From the NCBI RefSeq assembly GCF_032118995.1, contig NC_092656.1, positions 13,630,261-13,694,260 of the forward strand: a stretch of DNA of 64,000 nt, in the 5' to 3' direction. Under the pieces are notes generated by a model. It was given only the letters and a program-made list of their open reading frames with translations. It was not told the DNA's origin and searched no databases. Shown in pieces: positions 21,771 through 32,591 of the stretch. The DNA is from Asterias amurensis. Lineage: Eukaryota > Echinodermata > Asteroidea > Forcipulatida > Asteriidae. Made by a program: the position numbers and the translations under genes. Every line of letters begins with the position of its first letter. The stretch's first letter is position 1.

Positions 21771-22086
21771 TATGGACTAGTGAAAAAGCTGACAGACCAA
21801 TTAAATGAAAAGCTGATTGGTCCAGCTGGTTAGTCACTGAAAAAGTTAAGGGCTATAACCCAGTGTAGTAATAACTACTTTTATACTTTTTTGTACAAGC
21901 CTAAGTAAACATTGAGATTAGTCTTGTAATGAGACCTTGCACTGACATCTAACTTTTATACTATTTGCAACACTATTTATTTTGACAGGCTGATTGCAAA
22001 TAATATGTGTACAAACAATATTTTTGTGTGCAAATACTGGGCTCAATTTCACAAAAAGGTATGATGATTTTGAATGCCAACCGATC

Positions 22087-22470
22087 TTAAAGGCAGTGGA
22101 CACTTGGTAATTACTCAAAATAATTATTAGCATAAAACCTTTCTTGGTGACGAGTAATGGGGAGAGGTTGATGGTATAAACATTGTGAGAAACAGCTCCC
22201 TCTGAAGTGCCATAGTTTTCGAGAAAGAAGTAATTTTCCACGAATTTGATTTCGAGACCTCAGATTTAAAACTTGAGGTCTCGAAATCAACCATCTAATC
22301 GCACACAACTTTGTGTGACAAGGGCGTTTTTTTTTTTTATAGTTATCTCACAACTCCGACGACCAATCGAGCTCAAATTTTCACAGGTTTGTTATTTTAT
22401 GCCTATGTTGAGATACACCAACTGTGAAGGCTAGTCTTTGACAATTACCAATAGTGTCCACTGCCTTTAA
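22087..22470. mobile_element. MITE family A copy, complete
   Basis: TTAA at both ends and complete terminal repeats. The central palindrome is 'TTCGAGACCTCA' with its mirror around 'GATTTAAAAC'. Confidence 0.9.
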
Positions 22471-22844
22471 AAGCTTACCAAAGTGCGATTTCACAAAGTC
22501 ACAATACAAATCACTATGGTAATTAATGACGACTCATTGTAAGATTAGATGGTTCTTATTAGAGCTTTATGAAATCAAGCCCAGCATTTGCCTAATATGT
22601 GTATTATACACTGTATTGACCAAGTATGACACGGACATTGACCAAGAATATTGTGATTATGACGTCATCTGATGGGTCAATACAGTGCATTGTAAGAAGT
22701 GGATGGGTTTACTGTGCACGTAATATTTCATAATAAAGTTAGAGTTGCACTGCACAACGATTTCAGACTAGCCTGTTGGTTTTCTGTCAATTTGGGTTTG
22801 CTATTCTATTAGATTTAATAAATAATAAAAATTCATTGTAGGTA

Positions 22845-23228
22845 TCTTTTCAAACAGTTTCCATATCTTTTCGGTAAAACAGTGTTGTCCAAGGTCCACA
22901 CTTTGTGTACCACAACTTCTATATCAAATAACAAACCTGTGAAAATTTAGGCTCAATCGGTCATCGGAGTCGGGAGAAAACAACGGAAAACCCCACCCTT
23001 GTTTCCGCGCGTTTCGCCGTGTCATGACATGTGTTTAAAATAAATCCGTAATTCTCGTTAACGAGAATTTATATTGTTTTGCTGTTTTCTCAAAAAGTAT
23101 AGCATTTCATGGAATAATATTTCAAGAGAAGTATTTCACCATTGCCTTCTGTAAACCCTGTAAGTTATTTGTAAATCTGTGAACTTTTTTCCTTTTTTTT
23201 CTGAACCGAAACGGTCCAATGGCTTTAA
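22845..23228. mobile_element. TTAA MITE family C copy 1
   Basis: The terminal 'CCATTGG' end is at 23210-23228 on this strand. The interior has the palindrome 'TTCTCGTTAACGAGAA' and 'GTGTCATGACATGTGTTTAA'. Other copies are at 30831 and 52217. Confidence 0.75.
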
Positions 23229-23963
23229 AAGATGTTTAGCAAACTTTCTAAGACAACATTTTGACTGTCAGTATTTTATAATTAAAAGACAAAAAAGTTT
23301 ATGAAATATTACTACTTCCTAATAATAGTGTGTCGTCAAGGAAATAATTAATCACCTTTTGTTTATATAGGTCAATCTGGTCTTTCAACCCTAGGAAGAC
23401 AACCACTGGTACGTTGAACTAAGATGTAGTACTTCAAATTCATCCCATAATGCGCGAGAAACTTTGTATTTATTGCAACACTTCCTTACAAAGATTCTGC
23501 CTTTTGATTTTAGTGTAGAGCGCGGTGCTATTGATTAAACTCATAATAACCAAATGTACTACCCCATGACAACTGATGTACTTTCCATGGCAACAAATAT
23601 ACTGTACCCATAGCAACAGCAGCTTCTTGATACATTGATGTCTAGGCACATAAATATTGTACTGGAGGGTGTTATAAAACCAAACATTGACTGCTTTTAC
23701 TCATGCAATGGTTAAAACTACACTTCTGTGTTTCCCGGAGGTGCAGGTTTTTTTTCCTCGGCTTCACCTCGGGAAAATAAAACATGCCTAGCTAGGATCA
23801 CATCGACAGTCATTTAAACCATGTAGCACTAGCACTAAAAGCAGTCAATATTTTTGGTGTACTATCCACCACCATCAATATGAACACAAAATTAACTTGG
23901 TAGTTTCCAACTGAGAAAATCAGTATGTTTATGATATGATTATTGCTTGGGGTAATGTTTTCA
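23229..23963. other. Intergenic, nothing recognised
   Basis: No gene features. The short stretch 'CATAGCAACAG' near 23610 resembles one near 29670, so a weak dispersed repeat is possible. Confidence 0.3.
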
Positions 23964-24063
23964 CCTACTCCTAGAACCAAGCGGTTTTGTTCCGCTATCG
24001 TCTCCCGTAACGGGAGACGATAGTGGAACGAAACCGCATAGTCATGATAGTTCTAGGAGTAGT
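23964..24063. repeat. Short foldback family E copy 2
   Basis: 'ACTCCTAGAACCAAGCGGTT' and its imperfect mirror enclose the perfect centre 'CGTCTCCCGTAACGGGAGACG'. Confidence 0.85.
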
Positions 24064-24346
24064 TGTCACCCAGGTAGGTCACTGTCGTGTCGGATTTGCT
24101 ACATCTTTACCAAATAACTAATCCTTTCTTTCACTTATTCTTGCACAACCAATCCTAATCGCCTCATTAGAGGACATGGCATAGTTTTGTCGATCAACTC
24201 AAGTCGAAGACTCGGACTGGTGTAAATCATGTTTTCCTTGTATTTGCACATTTTACTGCTTTTAAGCCTTAAGTTGTAGCACTACTCCTCCGAAAGGGGA
24301 CGTCATCTGTAGAGGCGAGGTCACAGTGGATGCACTGAATAATTTT

Positions 24347-24499
24347 GAGCAAATTCGGGTGGTGACTATTTGTCAACCACTGGTCAATATTCCATGCCAT
24401 GGTTACCTATGAATTGAATACATCCTGGGTACCAGGCAAAATCGACCAATGGTCGACTATAAAGTCGACTTTAGTGCCTCACTCGAACTTGCTCTTTGT
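24347..24499. mobile_element. Foldback family M copy 1 (short)
   Basis: Termini 'GAGCAAATTCGGGTGG' and 'CACTCGAACTTGCTC' are inverted relatives. 'GGTCGACTA'/'TGGTCAATA' blocks lie inside. Other copies are at 51109 and 58575. Confidence 0.6.
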
Positions 24500-24511
24500 T
24501 GTGGTGATGTG

Positions 24512-24517
24512 TTTATT
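24512..24517 (-). terminator. Candidate polyadenylation signal AATAAA
   Basis: On the minus strand AATAAA occurs about 170 bp past the stop codon of the small acidic protein. It is the nearest canonical hexamer in the transcript direction. Cleavage would fall near the family M foldback at 24347-24499. Confidence 0.4.
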
Positions 24518-24688
24518 CAGGCGTGCACGCAGCAGCTAGACTATGACGTGAAGATGACCGCTGCCTCTGGACGATGTCTGAACAAAATATAATCTGGAAT
24601 CTTTGACCACTTCCCACAATAACTTCTTCCCGTCCATCCATGCGGTCTATTTTAATTCCAGGTCTTCTTCTTAATCTTAGTCCCATTC

Positions 24689-25027
24689 CTATTTATCTAC
24701 CGTCTCTTTGCCATCCCCGTTGGCCTCCACTCTTTGTTGCTGATCGTTCAACTCCTCCGGTGCACTCCCCTCCGCCTCATAGTCATCCTCCTCCGGCGGA
24801 GAGGGGGGCTGTGGAATGTGGAAGTTCGGGTCGTTCAGCCGGTCGAGGAAGGACGTCAGAAGTGATTTGTTCAGGTGGTCCGTCTGTGTTATTTCACGCT
24901 CGTTTTGGCTTGCATTCTCTTCTTCTGCCATGTCGTCGGTAACTTCCAATGGAACACCATTCGGTGGGCTTACCCCCGGGTTGTTTCCAGTGTTCTCTGA
25001 AGTATCCATTGACTCACCATTCGGCAT
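24689..25027 (-). CDS. Small acidic protein, unrecognised, head-to-head with C3orf38
   Basis: This single open frame encodes 112 aa. The ATG has a good context (AAAATGC) and is the first in a low-ATG leader. The protein is strongly acidic and rich in Asn, Pro and Glu, with no signal peptide or membrane segment. Residues about 60-85 form the only ordered-looking part: a hydrophobic helix 'LLTSFLDRLND' followed by 'FHIPQPPSPPEED'. Such a helix plus proline and acid stretch suggests a short protein-binding motif in a disordered protein. An AATAAA on the minus strand (24512-24517) lies about 170 bp past the stop, which supports an intact short transcript. A GT at the 3' end (ACG/GTAGAT) could instead be a splice donor, so further exons are possible. 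I considered MEA1 because it has a similar acidic 'DR..HLPDPP' segment, but its conserved C-terminal part is absent. No function is assigned. Confidence 0.6.
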   Translation of the reverse strand: MPNGESMDTSENTGNNPGVSPPNGVPLEVTDDMAEEENASQNEREITQTDHLNKSLLTSFLDRLNDPNFHIPQPPSPPEEDDYEAEGSAPEELNDQQQRVEANGDGKETVDK

Positions 25028-25327
25028 TTTTGATGTTTAAATTTTGTTATTTCTACACACTGAATTGAAACAACTCATTTACTTCCGTATACGCGTATGC
25101 TGCACACAAACTCAAGAGGGCGCCCTTATGGAGGCCAAAAAGTTGCCGTAGTGTGTGTGACCATGGTGTGTAAAATGTTTCCATGAAGGGAATCCCCCGA
25201 CTTCGACCCTTCCATCCAATGTCTGTCAGTGTCAAGTTCTTGAGCTGATTTAATTAACTATCTGACACACAGCAGTGAGGTGAGGCTGCATGCTGCTGAT
25301 ACTTTGCTGTGTAGAAACTAAGCAAGC
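25028..25327. promoter_or_regulatory. Presumed bidirectional promoter between the acidic-protein gene and C3orf38
   Basis: The two start codons lie 300 bp apart and diverge. Part of the segment must be 5' UTR, so the two transcripts almost certainly share promoter sequence. It contains several CpG dinucleotides ('TACGCGTATGC' near 25087), unlike the AT-rich flanks. I saw no convincing TATA box. Confidence 0.5.
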
Positions 25328-28300
25328 ATGGAGGTTGCGGCAACGTTGTTCACCGTGAAAGAAAAAGAATGCTTCCAAAGATTTCTCTCGAAAGAATTTA
25401 ACATGAGTGAGCTCCTGTCACTGGTAGAAACCATCACCAATCGAAAGATTACCGTTCGAAACAAAAATGGTAGGCATTAGCCATTACAAAATAGTTCATT
25501 GTGGAATGTTTGTATCCTGGTGTCATGTGTTTTCAGTAGGATAACAGGAAAATTGTTCACAATCAAAAACTAAATATTTTTTTATCAAATCATCTAGCTA
25601 GGATTCTAGGCCTATCCAATTTTTTAACAATAACACTTACACTTCATGGTGTGTTGAAATTTTTAAAGTCACCTGGAAATAGATTTTTTTTTTTCTTTCA
25701 AACATAAGAGTATATGCTTACGAACAATAAAACAATTTTTTTAGTAATTGTTTGTCATGATTTATATGTTTAAAAAATATATAAAGTTGTTTGGGGGGCT
25801 GACTCCGCCTACCCCTTTTGTGACGTCAATCGAGGAAGACTTTGCCTGCAATGCGTATAGTAAACACACGTGTAAAGTACATGTACGTCCAAGTCGTGAG
25901 TTGGTACATTTCAAAAAGTGTTTTTCTGCATTCAGCAGCAATACACCTGGTCGGCATTGCCGGAAAAAACAAAAAAATGTTTTTTTGAAACGTACAAACT
26001 CACGACTTGGTCCGTACATGTACTTTGCAATTGTGTTTACTCTACGCATTACAGGCAAAGTATGCATCGATTTACGTCACAAACAGCGCCCTCTCGGGTC
26101 GGGGTCTACTCTTAAATTTGTAAATAACATAAGAACTGATTTTTTAAAACCTTAGTTAACTGTTTATTCACATTCCACTCATCAAAACACTATTAGTGAC
26201 AAAAGCTTTATTTTGAAAAAATACCACTTCCATGTGACTTTAAAGTTTTGGTTTTACGTTGCGAGAGACAGTCCGCCATTAACAACAGTGCTTAAATGCA
26301 TGCACGACATTGGAGCAACCTCATATTATGTTTTCACACCTTTCATTGGTTGGTATTTTATTGAATATTCAGAAGCTAGTGTGGCGTGCAAAATAAGTCA
26401 AAAATATTATTCAATTACTACTTAACAAATTTAATTACATTTTTGTCCTAAGGCATTTTGGCTACTATATTATTATTAGAATCCAGAGATATTATAAGGC
26501 ATGAAAGTAAAACACCCCACCCCCTTGAAACACACACACTTCATAACAATCCGTTTTCCCCCATTTCAGACTAGTTGCGATAACGTAACCCTCCTCCCGA
26601 CGGCCGCTCAGGCCAGAGGAATGAGGAGGGTTATGTTATCGCAACTAATTTCAGACCAGTAATGTTTAGTTTCAGAAGATAAGAAACCAATCTATGATAT
26701 TTTCTCTTTAATGTAGACTTAATATTTATTACGCTTATCAGAATTTATTACAGTATGCAGTAAATCAAAATAATTTGTTTTTCCATTATCACTTAAAATA
26801 TTTTAATATTTTCCCCATATTGGCACACCATAGAATCCCAAATAGTAACCACCTCACGTGATCCATCTAGTGACAAAAGCAGAAACTCAATCTAGCAGAT
26901 AGTAATTTTGTTTTGAACTTTCGAGGTTGGATGATGTTTCTTTGACTCATTTGAATGTTGGCATAATAATGCACTAGTGATTAGTACCAAAAATCAATCA
27001 TTTTATAAATATTTGAGCATAATCAACGACAGGAAACTTTTTTCTCAGCATGATTAAGCCTGATGAAAATACAGACTGGGAGTAAACTGCAGAGCTTCTG
27101 TCAACGGTTGAGCATGCACAGTCTCGCTGTAAATGGGAATCAAAGTTTGGGTTCAAAAACACATGAGGGTCGATAATATATGACCCGATGTACGATAGGG
27201 CGAGTTAAAGCAGTTATTTTAGCATTTTGTGTGGGACGGAGGACGAAACTGTGAGAAACGGCACTCCCTCTCTGAATTAACTTGGTTTTTGAGAAAGAAG
27301 TAATTTCAACTTATAAAAATAATCATTTGAATTTGATTTTGAGACCTCAGAATTAGATTTTGAGGTCTCGAAATCAAGCATCTGAAAGCACACAACTTTG
27401 TGTGACAAGGTGTTTTTTCTTACATTATTATCTCGCAACTTCGACGACCAATTGAGTTCAAATTTTCACAGGTTTGTTATTTTATGCATACGTTGAGATA
27501 CACCGGGTGAGAAGACTGATCTTTGACAATTACCAATAGTGTCCACTGTCCAGCAGTGTCTTTAAATCAAGTCATATTTTCAATCTTTCTGCAGAGGCCA
27601 TCAGAGCAATCATTGCTCACTCACAAAATGCTCTTGAGCTTCTGCGCAGAAGAAAGGTCAAAAGAGAGTACATCTTCCGGTTTTTATTATCAGAGAAAGT
27701 AGCTGTGTCATTAACGTCTGACAAGGCAACACTCATGAGGCAGTTTTTCTGGCATTGTGGAACGGAAGCACCTGCATTTGAGGAAGCTGTAGAGGTAAGG
27801 CAGTGAAATTAGGAAACAGTGTCCATCAGACATCCATCGAAAATTTCGTTCATCAAAAGAAAAAAAGTATTAAAGTTGTTTGTGGTCTTTTGCTTTTCAA
27901 GTGAAGTGACCAGTATAAAAAAGAGAACAAAACCCTCATGTTATCTCAAGTTAAAATATTGAGTACATAATAATAATAATAATAATAATAATAATAGTAA
28001 TAATAATGATAACCCGTTTTTATATAGCGCTTTTCACACGCGGAGGGCGTCCCAAAGCGCTGCACATTATTACCGTTGGTCACTGGGCCTTAAATCACTC
28101 CTTAAAGCATGTCCACTTAATTATTATTGCTTCTCTTACTGCTCTCCACCCAGGGGTAAATGGGTACCTGTTAGTGCCTAGTACCTGTGAGGGCAGAGAT
28201 GGTTCTTGTGATTGATTTAGCTTAGTGTGCTACATATTTGGCAGCACAGGCTGTATACTCTGTGCACAGGGAGCTGAGATGGTTTTAGGAATGAAAAGGC

Positions 28301-29067
28301 CCAGTGATCAGGGGTAATAAAGTTGGAAGCGCTTTGAGACATGGTGTATAAAGCGCTGTATAAAAAACACATTATTATTATTATAATTAATTATTGGACA
28401 AAAGCAGGTTTTCATACTATAATATGACAACTAGAACATATAACAAGAGTTTTGAAATGATTGATTTCAGGTTGCTGGAGAACTTCGCCGTAATGTCCCA
28501 CCAGCAGCTTCAAGCGTCAGTTACACGTTCGTTCAACAGCACATTCATATATCAGGCAACTGCTCAACAGCACAGGTTCCAACTATGACACAAGAACTCG
28601 CACAACAATTTACGACATGGTTCTACCGTCAGTTGAACTCCAGTGCTCAAGGGAGCATGCCACCCTCTGAGTGGGGACCTCAACACTTCTGGGAGGGCTC
28701 CAGACTTCGGCTCATTGTCACCTCATCAGAAAGACGAACAGAAGTCTTCGAAGGGGCTGAACTAGTTGCAAACCGCTTGAAAAGTTTTGTGAGTGATGAA
28801 GGGCTGATGTTCAATCCTAACATCAGCCCAAGTGGTACCAGTGGATCGGACGACCCCCATGGGCTGGTCGTCGTGAGGGTTTGTGGTACTATTCATCGAC
28901 ATGATACATGTCTCGGAGTATTTGAGCAACAGTTTGGGCTCATCAGAGATCCTTTAAAACAGAACACATGGAAAATTAAATTCACTGATATGAACTTGAA
29001 AAAGTGTGCCGTTGAGAGAATGCCAACATTAGAGGGGCCACCTGATAGGTTAGCAATCACGTCGTGA
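25328..29067 (+). CDS. C3orf38: C3orf38 homologue (DUF4518-type protein), three coding exons
   Basis: Coding exons are 25328-25469, 27595-27794 and 28471-29067, with phases 1 and 0 at the joins. They total 939 nt (312 aa; the human protein is about 329). The N-terminal part (1-115) is helical: 'FQRFLSKEFNMSELLSLVETI' is shortened here to its recognisable core 'ELLSLVETITNR', followed by 'AIRAIIAHSQNALELL' and 'RRRKVKREYIFRFL', matching the start of human C3orf38. The C-terminal part (about 150-305) contains 'FTTWFYRQLN', 'GPQHFWEGSRLRLIV', 'LVVVRVCGTIHR' and 'FGLIRDPLKQNTWKIKF'. Its fold looks like a small alpha+beta NTF2-like domain (inference). The biochemical role is not established, although the human entry is loosely linked to apoptosis. 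All introns are GT-AG. The acceptor of exon 2 lies about 30 bp beyond a MITE end. An AATAAA at 29221 probably ends the transcript. Confidence 0.88.
25790..26105. mobile_element. Inverted-repeat element in C3orf38 intron 1
   Basis: The left half ('TTTGCCTGCAATGCGTATAG', 'CAAGTCGTGAGTTG') is mirrored by the right half ('CAACTCACGACTTGG'-like block, then 'TACGCATTACAGGCAAAG'). The centre is 'GGTCGGCATTGCCGG'. Confidence 0.75.
26570..26649. repeat. Short foldback in C3orf38 intron 1
   Basis: 'TAGTTGCGATAACGTAACCC' is mirrored by 'GGGTTATGTTATCGCAACTA' around a GC-rich loop. Confidence 0.85.
27245..27566. mobile_element. MITE family A copy lacking its left end, next to C3orf38 exon 2
   Basis: It starts within the family body ('AACTGTGAGAAACGGC') and runs to '...AGTGTCCACTG...TTTAA' at 27566. 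The acceptor of exon 2 is 28 bp further on, so the MITE end is part of the splice-acceptor neighbourhood. Confidence 0.75.
27968..28386. mobile_element. Two SINE 3' halves in inverted orientation (C3orf38 intron 2)
   Basis: After an (AAT)n run, the left part reads a SINE tail in reverse ('TATATAGCGCTTTTCACACG', 'GTCACTGGGCC'). The right part reads the same tail forward ('GGCCCAGTGATCAGGGG', 'TATAAAGCGCTGTATAAA', then (ATT)n). The tRNA head is absent from both. Confidence 0.8.
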
Positions 29068-29220
29068 TCTGAATTGCAAATGAATTCAACAGTTTTATTG
29101 AAATGCATGTGATATTTGGTTTTACCCTACACTGTCGCTCAATAGTAGGAATGAATTTCACATGCACCTTAGTTTGAATTCCTACTTAGCAACCATCTAC
29201 ATTGGTAAGCTGTGTCAAAT

Positions 29221-29226
29221 AATAAA
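29221..29226 (+). terminator. C3orf38: Candidate polyadenylation signal AATAAA for C3orf38
   Basis: AATAAA followed by an AT-rich run lies about 155 bp past the C3orf38 stop codon. It is the first canonical hexamer downstream. A GT-rich element was not examined further. Confidence 0.5.
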
Positions 29227-29290
29227 TATATATTATAACTCCACTTGCAAGGATTCTTGCTTTTGATTGGTTTAGAGCCTGTCACATGAT

Positions 29291-29467
29291 CAGGCCTGTA
29301 TGCTTCGTTTTTGAAAGGGCAAGGGCACCAAGGCATTTTCTCCTTGGTAAAGGGCACCCTATGAGGAAATTGTAAATTTGTACTGGAGCATTTCAAGGGC
29401 ACCAAGGCAATGACAAGGGGCAACGAAGGCAATTGCCTCCGTTGCCTCCGTGAAGTATCAGGTCTGT
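29291..29467. mobile_element. Short repeat family K copy 2
   Basis: Termini 'CAGGCCTGTA' and 'ATCAGGTCTG', interior 'AAGGGCACCAAGGCATTTTC' as in copy 1. Confidence 0.75.
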
Positions 29468-29498
29468 ATGATATATCTCAATTTTACTAGAAAGCCAT

Positions 29499-29631
29499 GC
29501 TATAAGCCTTTTTGAGATAATGACGGACACAATGCTACAACACTATAAGGTTTGGGTAAATTTGTGTGTATACACCCAAACCAAACAGTACACTCCTATC
29601 AAGTCCGCAATACCTCAAAAAGGCTTATAGC
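29499..29631. repeat. Foldback downstream of C3orf38
   Basis: 'GCTATAAGCCTTTTTGAG' is mirrored exactly by 'CTCAAAAAGGCTTATAGC'. A second inner match is 'GGTTTGGGT'/'ACCCAAACC'. Confidence 0.8.
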
Positions 29632-29639
29632 AATGTGCT

Positions 29640-30830
29640 TCACATGCACTAAACACTTTAATATACCCATAGCAACAGTGAACTATATCCATAGCAACAG
29701 CAACTACCTGGTATCTAGACAGAATTTTATTTTTATGAGTACAATATGAGGTGATCCTGGGGCATTCTTTTTTTCCTCGTCTTTGCCTATGGAAAAATAG
29801 AATGCACTGAGGATCGATCTTGGGAGTTGTGGTTTAACAATAGCCTTTGAACCAACCAGTAGTTGTAATGTATTTTGTTATTCAAAGAATAGGGATAATT
29901 TGTTGGTTGCCATAAGTACTTTGAAGATTTGTTTTCTTAAATTGAAATCAGTCAAAGGCGGTTTTCCTTCTTGACGTTCTACAATATAATTAGCCAAATC
30001 AGCTAAGCGTAAACTTACACTATGTAAATCAGAGCTCATATTGGTCATGTAGCATTGATGCCTTGATATTAGAAGGTTCCTAGCTGAATATTCTTTATTA
30101 CAGTTGCTTGGAAATTATTTTAGCACAGACAATGCAGCATAAAAAACAGGGTCACAGATTGGTTTTTGCCAACATAATCTGAATTTAAAAGCCAAATTAT
30201 TAATTAAAGTACATAAAAGTCACTTGAGCAAGTTCCTGCTGAATACAATGCCTGCTTGCTGAGAAAACAGTAATAAACCTGTCTCTGTTTTCCAACAAGA
30301 ACGTTGGATCCATCCATGTTTAGTGAGGTGACGGCAGGTTTACCAAGGGCATCTCTGGCTTTGGCGAATGCACACCACAGATATTTGAGAAATGATTCAT
30401 GCTTGAATCACTTCTCAGATTCAACTCAAAATGTTTTATATTATCAACAGCTCTCCACTGATCGGTAATGTTCAAGTAAGTTTTTATGCAAGTATTTTGA
30501 TTAATTTCCAACAGTGTCCAGTGACCTTTAAAGCTCTATGTTTGGACTTGTCTATTAGAAAGCTCCCTAGATAGTCTTTCTGTTTGTACAGGTCATTCTC
30601 TCGTACTGTAAAAATGTAAATTATTCTGTATAAATACCGCTGCCTTTTTCTGCCAAATCTTGCTTTTGGCTCAATCATGTCTCTATATTGGTGTAAGGCT
30701 TATATTAAGAAAGTATAAACCATTTATTATTTCTGGATTAGATTTGAGTTAAATCCTAGAGCTTGATCAATTTAAGGACTATTCTTTAGTTTTAAAAATA
30801 ACACTTTGAAGGGTCAATGATTAATCATGA
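29640..30830. other. Intergenic, nothing firm
   Basis: A degraded piece of MITE A-like end is visible near 30415-30530 ('TATCAACAGCTCTCCACTG', 'CAACAGTGTCCAGTGACC'). No gene was recognised. Confidence 0.35.
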
Positions 30831-31206
30831 TTAAAGCAATTGGACACTTTCGGTACAGAAAAAGAAAAAAAAGTTCACAAACTTACAAATAATTTACAGG
30901 GCTTACAGAAGGTAATGGTGAAAGACTTCTCTTGAAATATTATTCCTTGAAATGCTTTACTTTTTGAGAAAACTTTAAAACAATATCAATTCTCGATAGC
31001 GAGAATTACGGATTTATTTTAAACACATGTCATGACACGGCGAAACGTGCGGAAACAAGGGTGGGTTTTCCCGTTAATTTCTCCCGACTCTAATGACCAA
31101 TTGAGCCTAAATTTTCACAGGTTTGTTATTTTATATATATAAGTTGTGATACACGAAGTGTGGGACTTGGACAATACTGTTTACCGAAAGTGTCCAATAC
31201 CTTTAA
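30831..31206. mobile_element. TTAA MITE family C copy 2, inverted
   Basis: 'TTAAAGCAATTGGACACTTTCGG' starts it and '...CCGAAAGTGTCCAATACCTTTAA' ends it. The final TTAA is also the first TTAA of the next element. Confidence 0.85.
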
Positions 31207-31565
31207 AGGAACACGTTGCCTTGGATCGGTCGAGTTGGTCTTTGAAAAGCGTTTGTAACCATTTGTTATAAAATGCATGGGTAGAAAGATGTTGTAAAAG
31301 TAGAATACAATGATCCACACAAACATACCTCGAAATTGCACGGTTTTTCTTTTACCTCGTTGACTAACACGGTCGGCCATTTATGGGAATCAAATTTTTG
31401 ACTCTCATAAATGGAAAAAACACACAATTTTGAGGCAAATTTGTGTGGATCATTGTATTCTACTTTTTAAACATCTTTCCAACCATATATGCATTTTTAT
31501 AAACTACGGTTACAAACGCTTTTCGAAGACCAACTCGACCGATTCAAGGCAACGTGTTCCTTTAA
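31203..31565. mobile_element. Foldback MITE family B copy 4
   Basis: Full 'TTAAAGGAACACGTTGCC' termini on both sides. Internal deletions have trimmed one arm of the central hairpin. Confidence 0.85.
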
Positions 31566-32229
31566 TTAGACTTGTTATAAATAAAAGAATCAAGGTCAAC
31601 ACAGTTGTTTTTAATATTGTGCCATAGCTGTAAGAATAGTAGAATAATAGAAGCGATAAGACTTTTTCAAGTCTAATTCCACTGTGCCATTTGGCTCAAG
31701 ATTGTTTAGATTAAGAAAAGGAATCAAATTGATGACTCAGTTGCTATGCACGCAATCTCAAAACTATTCAAGATGAGCTAAGTCAGAGCTTGGACCTTTT
31801 GTGTGTGAATTTTTTGTTTCTTAGGCCTACTGATTTTGTTTGTGTATTTAGCAATGAAATTTGCTAAGTAGTGTTTGCTACTTATAACAGCTTCATGAAA
31901 TTGGGCCAATATAACAATTTGGTGCGAAATGGCATAGGAGAAGTGGACTTTGGAGAATTGAAGTCACCTGCAGGTAAAAAGGCAGAGGGAGAGAGTAAGA
32001 AAATTATTTGAGATTAAATAAAACAAAAATAACAAACAAAACTATATTAAAAGTCTTCCTAGATTGCTAGTGTGTCTTCAGTTAATGTGATCACCTAAGG
32101 AAAGCGGATATATTTACCATAGTGAGTCCCCCCTTATTGATTCCTTTGATCAGCAGACCCATTGTTATATTTGAAACACTGTCTAGTACTGTCTAGTACT
32201 TAGCATTTTGAAAACAATATTAATCTTTG

Positions 32230-32580
32230 TCTTGATGGAATAGTTGATCGGCTCCTTACTAGGAACAACACTCAATGAGGTCAGGTCAGGATTGTGGACT
32301 TCCTAGTTACATTTATGCTCATCTATGAGTGTATGCCAATAAAAACTTAATGGGGCTATCTAGTGATGCTAGTTGTGTAGGGAAGTGAATTCCAACTTAT
32401 GATGATAGGTGTTGGTTCTTGGAGGATGGAATTCTAAGGGTGAGCGGGGTGTGATTTCTAGATTCGACAGCTGTGGGGTCTATTAGGTTGAGATGTTCTT
32501 CCAGATCAAGTTGTTTATGGTTGTGGAATGTGACAAGTCTCTGGTTGAAGCAGCTGTCTTGACGTGAGGAAGCTGGATTT
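32230..32580 (-). pseudogene. Possible LINE 3'-end relic
   Basis: On the minus strand a broken frame contains 'LPHVKTAASTRDLSHSTTIN', then a frame change. The layout resembles the C-terminal end of CR1/jockey-like LINEs. The match is short and weak. Confidence 0.3.
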
Positions 32581-32591
32581 CATTTAGCATA

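Noticed and set aside
27968..28386. CRISPR-like or satellite array
   Set aside because: The repeats are simple AAT microsatellite and inverted SINE tails, without regular spacers. No CRISPR array exists in the window.
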